From positions 1 to 43,782 of the forward strand of contig JAFLUC010000012.1 in NCBI GenBank assembly GCA_022509005.1: 43,782 bases of DNA. Direction: 5' to 3'. Both the position numbers and the translations under genes were made by a program. Positions 16,301 to 24,446 of this stretch are shown piece after piece. This DNA comes from Oscillospiraceae bacterium. Its GTDB lineage: Bacteria; Bacillota; Clostridia; UBA1381. The notes under the pieces are model-generated. The model ran no database searches. It saw only the letters and a list, made by a program, of their open reading frames with translations, and was not told the origin of the DNA. Positions within the stretch are counted from its first letter, which is position 1. Each line of letters begins with the position of its first letter.

Positions 16301-18816
16301 TCATACAAATCAAATTCAGCGTCCGGAAGAGGTTCACCGCCCTCGTTTACCTTATAGATTCTGTGAGGAATCTCGGGCTGGAGGTTGAAGTACATGGCAA
16401 AGTTGGAATCCCAGTGACCGCGCTCCATATAGAACAGCTTGATGGTGTGCAGCGTATTGTCGGCAAAAGTAACGCCTTTCCATGTAGTCGTGCTTTTTGC
16501 GCCTGCATCTTCAAACAGCTTCACCAGTGTCGTATTTTCCCACTGTGCAGTTCCGCCGTCAGGCATATGGTCAGCCATCAGTGCGCCCTCTGCGCCTGCA
16601 ACATTATCTTCAGAAACATTATCACCATTAGCCATAAGTCCGGTGCGGACCTGACCTGTGGCAAAGTTTATATCACCGTAAACGCCGCTGTGCACGCCGC
16701 CCAGGTCAAGCACAAGCACATCGTCAACGAATATCCATACGTCATCATCGCCGGCGAATCTGAATATCATATCCTGTCCGGTGTAGCCGTGATTTACCTG
16801 ACCGTTCGCAGGCTGCTGGAAGCTGACCTCCATAGTAAAGCCGAAGAAGTGATTGAAAATTTCATCTCTGGAATTGATATCCTCCCTTGGAATGAGCTTT
16901 CTGTCTTCGGCGCCACTGAACACCTGCTCTATGTTGTTAAAGGGAAAGAACTGTCCGTCGGGGGAATTTCCGCCCGGTTTAACGCCCCAGTTGTTGTAGA
17001 GCAAAAATTCGTGGGTGTTCGTATCAAATTCCGCAAAATTCAGCTTACTGTCATAGTAATAGTAGCCGTACTGGTTCATCTGCAAAAGACCCGAAACATT
17101 GGTATAGCTTGCCTTTCCCGGGTGTTCCTTAGTCGGGTCAAACAGATAGGCAAGACTTTCGGTACGCGCGGTCGTACCGTCGGGCTTTGCTGCCTTTAAA
17201 TCATCGCGCAGATTTTTGGCGGTAGATTTAGTAAAATCCGACCAAATATCGCTTCCGCTTTTGCTGTTCAGATTCAGCTTTGGGAAACCGTTGTAAAGTG
17301 ATTTTTCCACAATCCCCGTGACATTCTGACGCGCGTCTTCTGTACTGTGGTTCCATACGCCGTAGCTAGCGATTTTGTCCAATGTAGCCTGGTCGCCTGG
17401 ATTCTTGTTTGTCGGTGAGGTATAGAAAAATTTCAGCGCATGCCCGTTATTAATACCGCCGTTATATTTTTCATCCTCCGGCTCCCAATTCTCAACCTTT
17501 TTCCATGGGTTACCCTTTTCATCCAACGGGTTATCTGTCACGGGCCAGTAGTCGAACAGATTCATCTCAACACCATCCGGTTCCCTCGGGGTGACGGTGA
17601 TTTCGCTCAAGTCACCGAAGTCGGTCGGACCGTAGATGACAATGTCGAAATAATCAATCTTTTTGCCATTGGTATCATAGAAATCATCGTAAACTTTTAT
17701 CCGGTACACGGCTGCCGGACGCGACTCCGTCGCCATGTTACCAGATCCGATATATTCGATCTCCTGGATATCGGAAGTGTGCCACGGCCAACTGCCTTCA
17801 CCCTGCTGCACTCTGACCTGCGCAAAGCGTGCTTTCAGGGTCGCTGCGTATCCCGTTTCTTTGCCTTTTACATCGTTTTCGTAATCCACATCGGTCAGGT
17901 GTAGCGCATTTCCCACCGCGATGGTTTTTGTGAAATCTCCCACAAGACCCCAAGTATGAGACATGTTATAGCGCTCGCCAGCGGCGTTGATATCCTTGAT
18001 CGTGACATAAAATTCCACAGAATTGTTATTCGTCCAGACAAAGGTATCCTTTGTTATAATCTTATATTTATATTTGCTGCCGTCAAATCCTGCATAATCT
18101 ATTCTCCTGATGTTATATGTAGACGCGGACGTGTAGCTGCCTTCATATTCCATTCTGACCTGAAGCCGATAGCGTTTCAACAGCGTATCTGCATATGTTG
18201 CGGCTTGGTCACCGGTAATTCGCCCCGGCAAAGCGACCGTACTGTTGCCATATCCCGCTTCGACAACCTCCTGACCGTCGCTTGCGGTCACAATGCGCCA
18301 GTTTGCAACTCGTGTATACGTGGAAGGTCCATTCACATCCGGAACAACCACGTTGAATGTCACATCACTGGCATTCCAGTTCCAACGGAGCTTATCTCCC
18401 TCGGTATTAATGGTTAAGTTGAAAAACCAAAGCTCTCCCTCTGTGCTTTTGCTTGGGTTATAGTTTGCTGCCGTAATTTTATATCGGTGCCCGGAATTGG
18501 CGCTTACGCTTACTCTATAATCGGACACTAACTCACTGGCAACGGCACTCGTGGTTGTCTTACTCAAATCTCTTTTTGGCAGTATGATATAAGCATCTTG
18601 TACAGAAGAAGCGTTCCAACTGCCTTGATTCCATAGATTGACCGCACCGATTTGAGAATTATTTTTATCAAAAAGCATCCACTCGGCAACCCCGAGATAG
18701 TCTGTGGCCAAAGCAGGGAAAATCCCGATAATGCCTGTAATCAGCATGCACAGGCACAGCGTCAGCGCAAGACCCTTATATATATTATATTTTGAGTTTT
18801 TAATAATCTTTTTCAT
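13384..18816 (-). CDS. LPSTG-anchored fibro-slime / SpaA-type surface adhesin
   Basis: A 1810-residue cell-wall-anchored protein. The signal peptide spans residues 1 to about 37 (positive KKIIKNSK start, long hydrophobic core, ALA cleavage). A large N-terminal beta-rich region contains the fibro-slime core FAGDDDVWIFVDD ... LDLGGVH around 684-708. SpaA/Cna-B-like domains lie at about 810-908 and 1285-1392, with the typical ends APAGYK and PPAGYK, followed by a pilin-like domain at about 1622-1752. The sorting signal is LPSTG at 1774-1778, then a hydrophobic span and RKRKKQ. A 39-residue tandem repeat lies near 1030-1105. Start ATG 18816 follows AAAGGTGAG; the longer frame to 19041 has no such site. 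No sortase or second pilin gene is adjacent, so anchoring would depend on a sortase elsewhere. Likely role: adhesion. Confidence 0.85.
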   Translation of the reverse strand: MKKIIKNSKYNIYKGLALTLCLCMLITGIIGIFPALATDYLGVAEWMLFDKNNSQIGAVNLWNQGSWNASSVQDAYIILPKRDLSKTTTSAVASELVSDYRVSVSANSGHRYKITAANYNPSKSTEGELWFFNLTINTEGDKLRWNWNASDVTFNVVVPDVNGPSTYTRVANWRIVTASDGQEVVEAGYGNSTVALPGRITGDQAATYADTLLKRYRLQVRMEYEGSYTSASTYNIRRIDYAGFDGSKYKYKIITKDTFVWTNNNSVEFYVTIKDINAAGERYNMSHTWGLVGDFTKTIAVGNALHLTDVDYENDVKGKETGYAATLKARFAQVRVQQGEGSWPWHTSDIQEIEYIGSGNMATESRPAAVYRIKVYDDFYDTNGKKIDYFDIVIYGPTDFGDLSEITVTPREPDGVEMNLFDYWPVTDNPLDEKGNPWKKVENWEPEDEKYNGGINNGHALKFFYTSPTNKNPGDQATLDKIASYGVWNHSTEDARQNVTGIVEKSLYNGFPKLNLNSKSGSDIWSDFTKSTAKNLRDDLKAAKPDGTTARTESLAYLFDPTKEHPGKASYTNVSGLLQMNQYGYYYYDSKLNFAEFDTNTHEFLLYNNWGVKPGGNSPDGQFFPFNNIEQVFSGAEDRKLIPREDINSRDEIFNHFFGFTMEVSFQQPANGQVNHGYTGQDMIFRFAGDDDVWIFVDDVLVLDLGGVHSGVYGDINFATGQVRTGLMANGDNVSEDNVAGAEGALMADHMPDGGTAQWENTTLVKLFEDAGAKSTTTWKGVTFADNTLHTIKLFYMERGHWDSNFAMYFNLQPEIPHRIYKVNEGGEPLPDAEFDLYEAEKIDSSYKEGETYHTSSEFKIKDESSPLAALTTGDDGYVLFPGNIDFAERAGNGQKYYILQEKKAPAGYKNMRYNIVLEYNSERNVFNVLNQYETGSYASFSAIIEDNEPTLEYALLDVTENTTDDNTAVDFRIDKTGIPIRQEHQKHALMFAVPMIYTDLGNGTRWHPIYGSNTEGYHAIDLYQPEEFFNAPSNKKYKSEDLNNPASEGYQEAQAWAARKGKDASEFFDSDDNKKYQSDDFDNPASEGFQEAWRWALRHNLLATALRQTSYTSSAPDWYFQSELVSDIINGKTESKLRFTSILRNLPGDSNRYLVHRENGDQNMNGADLRLVALLVDDEAIASILSYDKENPVDVATVNNWDDKTKYAKLEAFLQRPIFNGLNYEDNWDERFDPATGYDLPIVKGILNAAYTENGDSTRNQGVNLANINSFTRYYGSVIYIPNVRRELRLLKQNTTGNPLSGARFGLFDTFTKAALYDPLQPDEAYKPYTTGTTDAEGMLIFNIDGSTNGTPGSAYVNWEQIRGEDDDALFWIKELTPPAGYKRNESIVQVYAGDTAVFANASAYKPDIKYKGDGSVESVTPVLIDNDIVGLVPSGTLNEEGNQKLAELQSGGTYNTDKVTVRATIGHLYQTMQKYADSMLNTTLLDVDTRDSLYIASTGADDFNKPESGRYGNWHRVEKEGYDGHHRHFWGNAVRYTSSDYSIDHKRVDNDSPSVFSTTENGYLFMTPTQTRDELFREQHKGERSTLNSRRDILYMNDGTPVDISGVFAPVNVIVMQDEADLPGALSVGKTVTDDPNEQKRSFKFKVTLTHTNMELIGDSYPYRALGGVDESGAIKWTRTDDALIGEFELSNEQTITIYNLPEGTIFTVEEIYDGEDYADDYTLDRVDTSSTDTTVDEDKKAHGTIIEDTTKGVQFVNKPLAAPTETPSVDLPSTGGRGVTWLVLLGSFMLTMVIVYQISRKRKKQIL
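15541..15740 (-). repeat. 117-bp tandem repeat inside the adhesin gene
   Basis: Two copies with a 117-bp period (15541-15657 and 15658 to about 15740) encode NPASEGFQEAWRWALR and NPASEGYQEAQAWAAR with matching KKYQSDD/KKYKSED flanks, a 39-residue unit. The copies have drifted in sequence but keep the frame. Confidence 0.75.
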
Positions 18817-18940
18817 TATACTCACCTTTTCTGCGATAAACTTGTGATGCTCATATTTATTATAAAGTGTCCGGTTGCAGAACCTATGCCATATTGCGCA
18901 TTTGCAAAATAGCACAAAACACCAATATAAACCATAATAA

Positions 18941-18969
18941 ATTATAACAAAATTATGCAAAATTGTCAA
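18941..18969 (-). promoter_or_regulatory. Sigma-A promoter of the adhesin gene
   Basis: On the minus strand TTGACA (18969-18964) and TATAAT (18946-18941) have a 17-nt spacer, a full consensus match. The predicted leader of about 118 nt holds only a small hairpin (GGTT-CTGC-AACC); no known riboswitch was recognised. Confidence 0.75.
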
Positions 18970-19008
18970 TATGTGCAATGAAAAAAAGCCGACCGAAATG
19001 CAAAAAAA

Positions 19009-19015
19009 TTCGACA
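19009..19015 (-). promoter_or_regulatory. Possible Spo0A box
   Basis: TGTCGAA on the minus strand exactly matches the Spo0A box core, within TTTTGTCGAATTTT context between the adhesin promoter and sodC. A 7-mer can occur by chance; whether it controls either gene is unknown. Confidence 0.3.
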
Positions 19016-19084
19016 AAAAATGCATAAATATTCAACATCACCTCATTTTCCCTCTCTGCATATTATAAGCAGGGAGGGGATTTT

Positions 19085-19546
19085 ATGCCAAGTAACAGAA
19101 ACAGAATAAATGCCGCATATGCGATTATCCGAGGAGGCAGCGAATATCCTGAAATCAACGGCAAGGTTATTTTTAAACAGCTTCCGAAAGGCGTTCTTGT
19201 CACTGCAAGAATTAACGGACTGCCGGATATAAAAGACGGAATGGGAATATTTGCAATGCACATACATTCCGGCGGCAGCTGCACCGGCAACGATATAGAC
19301 GAATTTGCGGACGCTAAGACGCATTACAATCCGCAGACCACCAGGCATCCGTATCATGCAGGAGATCTTCCGCCGCTCTTCGGCAACCACGGCTTTGCCT
19401 ATATGGAGGTTTTTACGGATAGGTTTACATTAAATGAAATCATCGGCAAAACTGTAATAATACATAACGGCGTTGATGATTTCACATCTCAACCTGCCGG
19501 AAATTCGGGTATAAAAATTGCGTGCGGTAAAATAGTAAGAGGATAA
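19085..19546 (+). CDS. Cu/Zn superoxide dismutase family protein, cytoplasmic form
   Basis: A 153-residue SOD_Cu-family protein. Ligand positions are present: His59 and His61 (MHIH), His80 (HYNP), His88, His91 and Asp94 (HAGDLP), and His127 (IIHNG). Cys66 and Cys147 match the intramolecular disulfide. The active-site arginine of GNAGSRLACG is replaced by Lys144 (GNSGIKIACG). No signal peptide precedes the domain, unlike most bacterial Cu/Zn SODs, which are exported. ATG 19085 follows AGGGAGGGGA. It stands alone between a divergent adhesin and a convergent uxuA. Superoxide dismutation is likely given the ligands, but metal content and activity are unproven; some Gram-positive homologues bind copper poorly. 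Confidence 0.85.
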   Translation: MPSNRNRINAAYAIIRGGSEYPEINGKVIFKQLPKGVLVTARINGLPDIKDGMGIFAMHIHSGGSCTGNDIDEFADAKTHYNPQTTRHPYHAGDLPPLFGNHGFAYMEVFTDRFTLNEIIGKTVIIHNGVDDFTSQPAGNSGIKIACGKIVRG

Positions 19547-19586
19547 AAAACTGCGGCATGGGTTCAATCCACGCCGCAGCTTTTTC
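19545..19586. terminator. Bidirectional terminator between sodC-like gene and uxuA
   Basis: CTGCGGC (19551-19557) pairs with GCCGCAG (19573-19579). It is flanked by AAAAAA on the left and CTTTTT on the right, so it serves both convergent genes. Confidence 0.75.
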
Positions 19587-19594
19587 ATATATTC

Positions 19595-20656
19595 TTAATT
19601 CTTTGAAATCATTTCCCAGAGTCCGCAGATATATGCAGCGCCCAAAGCTCTGTCATAGAGACCATAGCCCGGCATTGCCTTTTCTCCCCAAAGCATTCTG
19701 CCGTGGTCGGGACGGATAACTCCGTCAAAACCATCCTCATAAAGTGCCTTTACAACCGCCGCAAGATCGAATGAACCGTCTGCCGAAAGGTGACAAGCCT
19801 CCTCGAACTTACCCGGAGCTGTGTGCTTGAGGTTTCTTATATGAGCAAAGTGAATTCTGCCCTTTAACGCATGGACAAGATCAACAAGGTCGTTATCCGG
19901 ATTGGAACCGAGCGAACCCATACAGAAGGTTACACCGTTATTCACGCTCGGAACAGCATTGAGCATCTTTAAAAGATTTTCCTTGTTTGTGATAATTCTT
20001 GAAAGACCGAACACGCTCCATGCCGGATCGTCCGGATGAATTGCCATCTTGATGCCGTACTTATCACAAGTCGGCATAATAGCCTTTAAGAAATATACAA
20101 GGTTATTAAAGAGCTTGTCTGCATCAACATCCTTATAGGCCTCAAAAAGCTCTTTAAGCTTTCCGAGTCTTTCCGGCTCCCAGCCCGGCATAACGAAACC
20201 ATTTGAATTCTCGTCCATATATGCCGCGAAATTATTCGGGTCAATCTTTTCTACAATATTCTGATCGTATGCGAGAACCGTTGAACCGTCCGGACGCGGC
20301 TTTGCAAGATCTGTTCTTGTCCAGTCGAATATCGGCATGAAGTTATAGCATACGAGATTGATACCCTCCTCACCGAGATTTTCAAGCGTCTTTATGTAAT
20401 TTTCTATATACATATCTCTGTCCGGTGTGCCGATTTTGATTGCATCGTGAATATTTACGCTCTCGATACCTGACAGCTCAAGACCGCCGTCTTCAATTTC
20501 CTTTTTAAGAGCCTTTATTTCGTCTCTCTCCCACAGCTCGCCTGCCTGCTTGTAATAAAGCGTGCTGATGAGGCCTTCAACATATCTTATCTGTCTTAAC
20601 TGTTCCAACGTTACGCTGTCGTAGTCCTTGCCGTAATAACGCATTGTCATTTTCAT
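19595..20656 (-). CDS. uxuA: Mannonate dehydratase
   Basis: A 353-residue enzyme that dehydrates D-mannonate to 2-keto-3-deoxygluconate (KDG), metal dependent. It begins MKMTMRYYGKDYD as UxuA proteins do and shows CYNFMPIFDWTRTDLA, GIKMAIHPDDPAW, and FAHIRNLKH with RPDHGRMLWGE near the C-terminus, which supply the metal ligands. Full length for the family. GGAGGG lies about 9 nt before the start. It is the last gene of GH115-uxuB-uxuA, 28 nt after uxuB. Confidence 0.96.
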   Translation of the reverse strand: MKMTMRYYGKDYDSVTLEQLRQIRYVEGLISTLYYKQAGELWERDEIKALKKEIEDGGLELSGIESVNIHDAIKIGTPDRDMYIENYIKTLENLGEEGINLVCYNFMPIFDWTRTDLAKPRPDGSTVLAYDQNIVEKIDPNNFAAYMDENSNGFVMPGWEPERLGKLKELFEAYKDVDADKLFNNLVYFLKAIMPTCDKYGIKMAIHPDDPAWSVFGLSRIITNKENLLKMLNAVPSVNNGVTFCMGSLGSNPDNDLVDLVHALKGRIHFAHIRNLKHTAPGKFEEACHLSADGSFDLAAVVKALYEDGFDGVIRPDHGRMLWGEKAMPGYGLYDRALGAAYICGLWEMISKN

Positions 20657-20684
20657 GGTATTTGTCCCTCCTTAAATTATTATC

Positions 20685-22271
20685 TTATTTCAAAGCCTTC
20701 AAAGTTTCTCTTACCGCGCCATTGCCGCTGAGCATGGACGCGAATTTCTTCTCTATCTTCCCGCCAAGACCTGCCGCGTACAAATCAGTGCCAAAAAGAA
20801 CCTCATTTGTAAGTATATCCTTTAATACGCCCTCCGCGGTTTCCGGTTTGCCAAGCTCAACGCCCGCAAGCTTATCCTGCATCGCTTCAAGCATCGGATC
20901 CGCGCTCGGTGTGAATGCTTCGCCGTTATCGTCAATCGCCATAATGTAGCGGAACCAACCTGCAATTACCGTAGGGATTGCTTCAAGCACTGACGGGTCA
21001 AGTTCTCTGCTCTTTATATATGATTTTATCGTCTCGCCGTAACGTACCGGAATTTTCTGTGATGTATCGGTTGCGATTCTCTGCGGAGCGTCCGGCATAT
21101 ACGGATTCGGTAGACGGTCGTTTATAACCTCATCTACAAACTCCTGCGGATCAATTATTTCAGGGTCGATTACGACCTTCATACCTTCAGCGGCAATCTT
21201 ATTTACAAGATTTGAAAGCTCGCTGTCTCGCATTTCCTCCCAGATTGTTGTGTATCCGAGCAAACAGCCGAATACCGCAAGACCTGTGTGCAGCGGGTTA
21301 AGACATGTTGTAACCTTCATAGTCTCCGCCTTGTTTACCGTTTCACGCGTTGTGAGATATACGCCCGCCTTTTCAAGCGCAGGTCTGCCGTTAGGGAAAT
21401 CGTTCTCGATTACAAGATACTGCGGCTTTTCCGCATTTACGAACGGCGCAATGTATGTGCCCTTGCTTGTTACAACCGGAGCCATTTCAGCAACGCCCAT
21501 TTCTTCAAGCTTTGTCTGAATTTCCGCATCCGGACGCGGCGTAATCTTATCTATCATACTCCACGGGAACGAAACCGTATTTTCAAGATAGTTCAAAAAT
21601 CCCGCTTCAACCTTGCCCGCTTCTGCCCATGCCTTTGCTACCGTTACAACGCCTGCTTTAAGCTTTTCGCCGTTATGTGAGCAGTTATCCATTGACACAA
21701 CCGCCACAGGCGTTCCGTTTGCCTTGTATCTCTTATACAACATAGCCGCAACAATGCTCATTGTGTGCTTCGGAGCAACAGGACCTTCTTCTATATCAGC
21801 CGCAACAATACCCATAAGGTTTCCGTTAACATCAGTTACCGCATAACCCTTTTCCGTGATTGTGAAGCTCATAAGCTTTAATGACGGATTTTCGGCAATG
21901 CTGTAAAGTCTGTCATAATCCGTTGCCTTTATGCCCTCTGTAATACCTGCAAGCACCTCCGTTTCAAGAGTTGAATCCGCGCCCATAAGCACATTGAGCG
22001 TAAGGCTGTCGAACGGATTATAAATCTTATCTATAATATCAAAATCGAAGCTCTCAACGGCAACTATGCCTGTTTTCATCTCGCCTGCATTTAAAAGCGC
22101 CTGGGAAATTGAACCTATGAAGCCTCTGAAAATATTGCCCGCGCCGAAGTGAATCCACTCAGGATTTGCGGCAGTTTCTTTCCTTACAGCCTCAACGTCG
22201 AATTCAGGAAGCTTAATACCTTTTTCGAGCCATTCTTCACGGTTTTTAATTCCTTCTAATGACAGTTTCAT
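20685..22271 (-). CDS. uxuB: Fructuronate reductase (mannitol dehydrogenase family)
   Basis: A 528-residue NAD-dependent long-chain polyol dehydrogenase. HFGAGNIFRGF near residue 40 is the N-terminal nucleotide-binding motif, and NCSHNGEKL and CLNPLHTGLAVFG fit the family's central and catalytic regions. The family also contains mannitol, altronate and mannonate dehydrogenases. Position directly before uxuA favours D-fructuronate to D-mannonate. It is 19 nt after the GH115 gene on the same transcript. Confidence 0.88.
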   Translation of the reverse strand: MKLSLEGIKNREEWLEKGIKLPEFDVEAVRKETAANPEWIHFGAGNIFRGFIGSISQALLNAGEMKTGIVAVESFDFDIIDKIYNPFDSLTLNVLMGADSTLETEVLAGITEGIKATDYDRLYSIAENPSLKLMSFTITEKGYAVTDVNGNLMGIVAADIEEGPVAPKHTMSIVAAMLYKRYKANGTPVAVVSMDNCSHNGEKLKAGVVTVAKAWAEAGKVEAGFLNYLENTVSFPWSMIDKITPRPDAEIQTKLEEMGVAEMAPVVTSKGTYIAPFVNAEKPQYLVIENDFPNGRPALEKAGVYLTTRETVNKAETMKVTTCLNPLHTGLAVFGCLLGYTTIWEEMRDSELSNLVNKIAAEGMKVVIDPEIIDPQEFVDEVINDRLPNPYMPDAPQRIATDTSQKIPVRYGETIKSYIKSRELDPSVLEAIPTVIAGWFRYIMAIDDNGEAFTPSADPMLEAMQDKLAGVELGKPETAEGVLKDILTNEVLFGTDLYAAGLGGKIEKKFASMLSGNGAVRETLKALK

Positions 22272-22290
22272 TTTTGTTTTTCCTTTCTTG

Positions 22291-24315
22291 TTAATCTATT
22301 GGTAGTCTGTATTCTCCATTGCCTATCTTTTGCTTGGCCGCCTCATACAGCTCCTGATCCTCAAGGTGATTTTCCCAGAGAAGAAGCGTAAGCACTCCTC
22401 TGTCCTCAGGTGAATACAAAATCTCGCGCTGCCACTTCCAGTGCGATACATTATCGCCTATTTCTCTTACAACACCCATGAACTTCCTTACGACATACGC
22501 GGTATGCTTATAATCAGCAAAGCATTCATTATAGTAATAACCCTGCCATACATCCTTTTCCGAGCTTCGCATCGCTGTATTAGCAGCTTCAAATTCCGCT
22601 GCACTGTCGCCCAGTATCATGAATGCTCCGAAATAGTTCTTCCTTTGATATTCAGAATAAGCGTTACTAAACAGCGCGGCTCCCTTACAGCCATGATAAT
22701 GGAGCTTTGCCTGCAAAAGGATCACAGAATCAAACAGATCCTTTGTTTCGCCCGTGAGCGTTTCGCTTACTTTTTCACATTCATCAAGATATTCCTCTAT
22801 CGCCGGAAGTGCGTCCCTGCAAATTCCGCTGAATCGCATAATCTGACCGCTAAGATCCACATCTCCGGTGAACCATTTCATCACACCGCATGATTCGCCG
22901 TTATTTCTTATGCACATATTTGCAAGCAGTCTTGTGTTCTCTGTATAGAACTGCTCACCGGCATGCTCGTCCTCATTCGGTCCGTACACGATCATCGCTT
23001 TATGGTAATCGGCAAGACACTCCGCAATTCCGGTCTTTCCGTCATAATATTCCGCCGCAAATTCCGCGCTCTGCGCCGCGTCAGATATTTCCTCGCCATA
23101 CCACTTCTTTGCAACAGCATTGAGGAAATACGCGTGGGGTCTTATATTTGAACAGTTGATTACCCAGAAATCCATCATATTCATTTTACGGACTTCATTA
23201 AGCTCGTCATTTACAAACTTAACGGAGTTCGGCAGCATCGTTATATGGTTTGCCGCCTGCAAATCGTAGAAGGAAACATGATAATATATACCGCCATGAT
23301 CAACAGGCGCTTTTGGCATCGCGGATATTCTTGCCGTATGATTGGAACGACGGCGCGTGACCATCTTTCCGAAGCCGTTATCCGCACTTACCTTTATTAT
23401 ATTATCATCAAAGCTTACAAATCCGCCGTCAAACAGCTCCATAACCTCGCCGTAAAGGTTTGTGCAGAAAACGGGATTGGAAACCTCATGAAGTACCATC
23501 TGACGCTGCAGCTCGATTATCTCGCTTATAAGCGCGCCGCGCTTCTCATCCGTGTCATACTGCCCGCTTGTATCGCTTGCCCAGAACGGACAGTCGCCCT
23601 GACCTCTGAAGCCGAGACTCCATATGACCTTCATATCCTTCTGTTCTTCTATTGCATCTTCCCAGAGCTTGTGGAACAGCTCCTTATGTTCAAAATAGTT
23701 CGGATTAAGTCCCGGATATTCTCGTATGAACATCTCCGCGCCCAACGGCTCCGCATGATGCTGTGTTATCCACAGACCCATATCCGACGCAAGACGGCGG
23801 TGAATTCTTGAATTCTTGTCCGTGCCCGGGATCACGATATTTCCGCCGCATCTTAACAGCGCCTCAAATGCCATTCTCCACGGCTCCTCACTATCGCCGT
23901 TTATCGACCATTTAGCAATGAGAACCTCATCGTTTATGAACCAACCACGGTATTTCACCGCCGGCTTTTGCGGCTTGTACTCGCCGTTTTCAACAACTAT
24001 CGAATTCGTTTTGTCAACCTTCTGATCAAGCCAGAACCAGAACGGCTTAATACCTAAAAATTTCTCGCTTATGTACAGCAATCCGTAAACAAAACCCAGC
24101 TCGTCATCTGCCGTTATTGTGAGTCTGTCGTCTGACGCGCTTATTATAAAATCCTCTTCTTCTATGCCCTTCTCTCTTACAAGAACTATTTCCTTCCCGT
24201 CCTCGGCTGATACCGAAAAGCGTTTTTTAATATCACGTTCAAGAATAGAAACGGCATTTATCACCGCTTTCCGCTCGTCATGATATGATATTTTCGTATT
24301 TATATTTAAAATCAT
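22291..24315 (-). CDS. GH115-like alpha-glucuronidase, cytoplasmic
   Basis: A 674-residue glycoside hydrolase resembling family GH115, which removes (4-O-methyl)glucuronic acid side chains from xylan. Family-like motifs are KYRGWFINDE at 121-130, VSADNGFG at 309-316, GGIYYHVSFYDLQ at 341-353 and WVINCSNIRP near 377-386. It is shorter than the roughly 850-970 residues of studied GH115 enzymes, apparently lacking C-terminal accessory domains, and has no signal peptide. It would therefore act inside the cell on imported oligosaccharides. It is first of GH115-uxuB-uxuA, so released glucuronate would feed directly into mannonate. ATG 24315 follows AAGGA. The AraC regulator is divergent. Confidence 0.82.
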   Translation of the reverse strand: MILNINTKISYHDERKAVINAVSILERDIKKRFSVSAEDGKEIVLVREKGIEEEDFIISASDDRLTITADDELGFVYGLLYISEKFLGIKPFWFWLDQKVDKTNSIVVENGEYKPQKPAVKYRGWFINDEVLIAKWSINGDSEEPWRMAFEALLRCGGNIVIPGTDKNSRIHRRLASDMGLWITQHHAEPLGAEMFIREYPGLNPNYFEHKELFHKLWEDAIEEQKDMKVIWSLGFRGQGDCPFWASDTSGQYDTDEKRGALISEIIELQRQMVLHEVSNPVFCTNLYGEVMELFDGGFVSFDDNIIKVSADNGFGKMVTRRRSNHTARISAMPKAPVDHGGIYYHVSFYDLQAANHITMLPNSVKFVNDELNEVRKMNMMDFWVINCSNIRPHAYFLNAVAKKWYGEEISDAAQSAEFAAEYYDGKTGIAECLADYHKAMIVYGPNEDEHAGEQFYTENTRLLANMCIRNNGESCGVMKWFTGDVDLSGQIMRFSGICRDALPAIEEYLDECEKVSETLTGETKDLFDSVILLQAKLHYHGCKGAALFSNAYSEYQRKNYFGAFMILGDSAAEFEAANTAMRSSEKDVWQGYYYNECFADYKHTAYVVRKFMGVVREIGDNVSHWKWQREILYSPEDRGVLTLLLWENHLEDQELYEAAKQKIGNGEYRLPID

Positions 24316-24346
24316 TTATCTGAAATCCTTTCACAAAATCACTTTC

Positions 24347-24352
24347 ATTATA
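24347..24352 (-). promoter_or_regulatory. -10 element for the GH115-uxuB-uxuA operon
   Basis: A perfect TATAAT on the minus strand lies 32 nt before the GH115 start. No good -35 sits 17 nt upstream (TAGATT), which fits an activator-dependent promoter controlled by the divergent AraC protein. Confidence 0.5.
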
Positions 24353-24385
24353 GCACAACAAATAAAAATAATCTAATAATATATT

Positions 24386-24424
24386 GCCAAAAACATTGCA
24401 TATCTTGGCGTATTATGATATAAT
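24386..24424 (+). promoter_or_regulatory. Sigma-A promoter of the AraC regulator with overlapping inverted repeat
   Basis: TTGCAT (24396-24401) and TATAAT (24419-24424) have a 17-nt spacer. An inverted repeat GCCAA (24386-24390) and TTGGC (24405-24409) brackets the -35, so a bound regulator there could repress this gene and influence the divergent GH115 promoter. Confidence 0.6.
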
Positions 24425-24446
24425 ATACAGCGAAAGGATGATTATT

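Noticed and set aside
16132..17199. Long plus-strand open frame of 355 codons inside the adhesin gene
   Set aside because: It lies wholly opposite the adhesin coding sequence, has no ribosome binding site or recognisable protein features, and reflects codon bias of the real gene.
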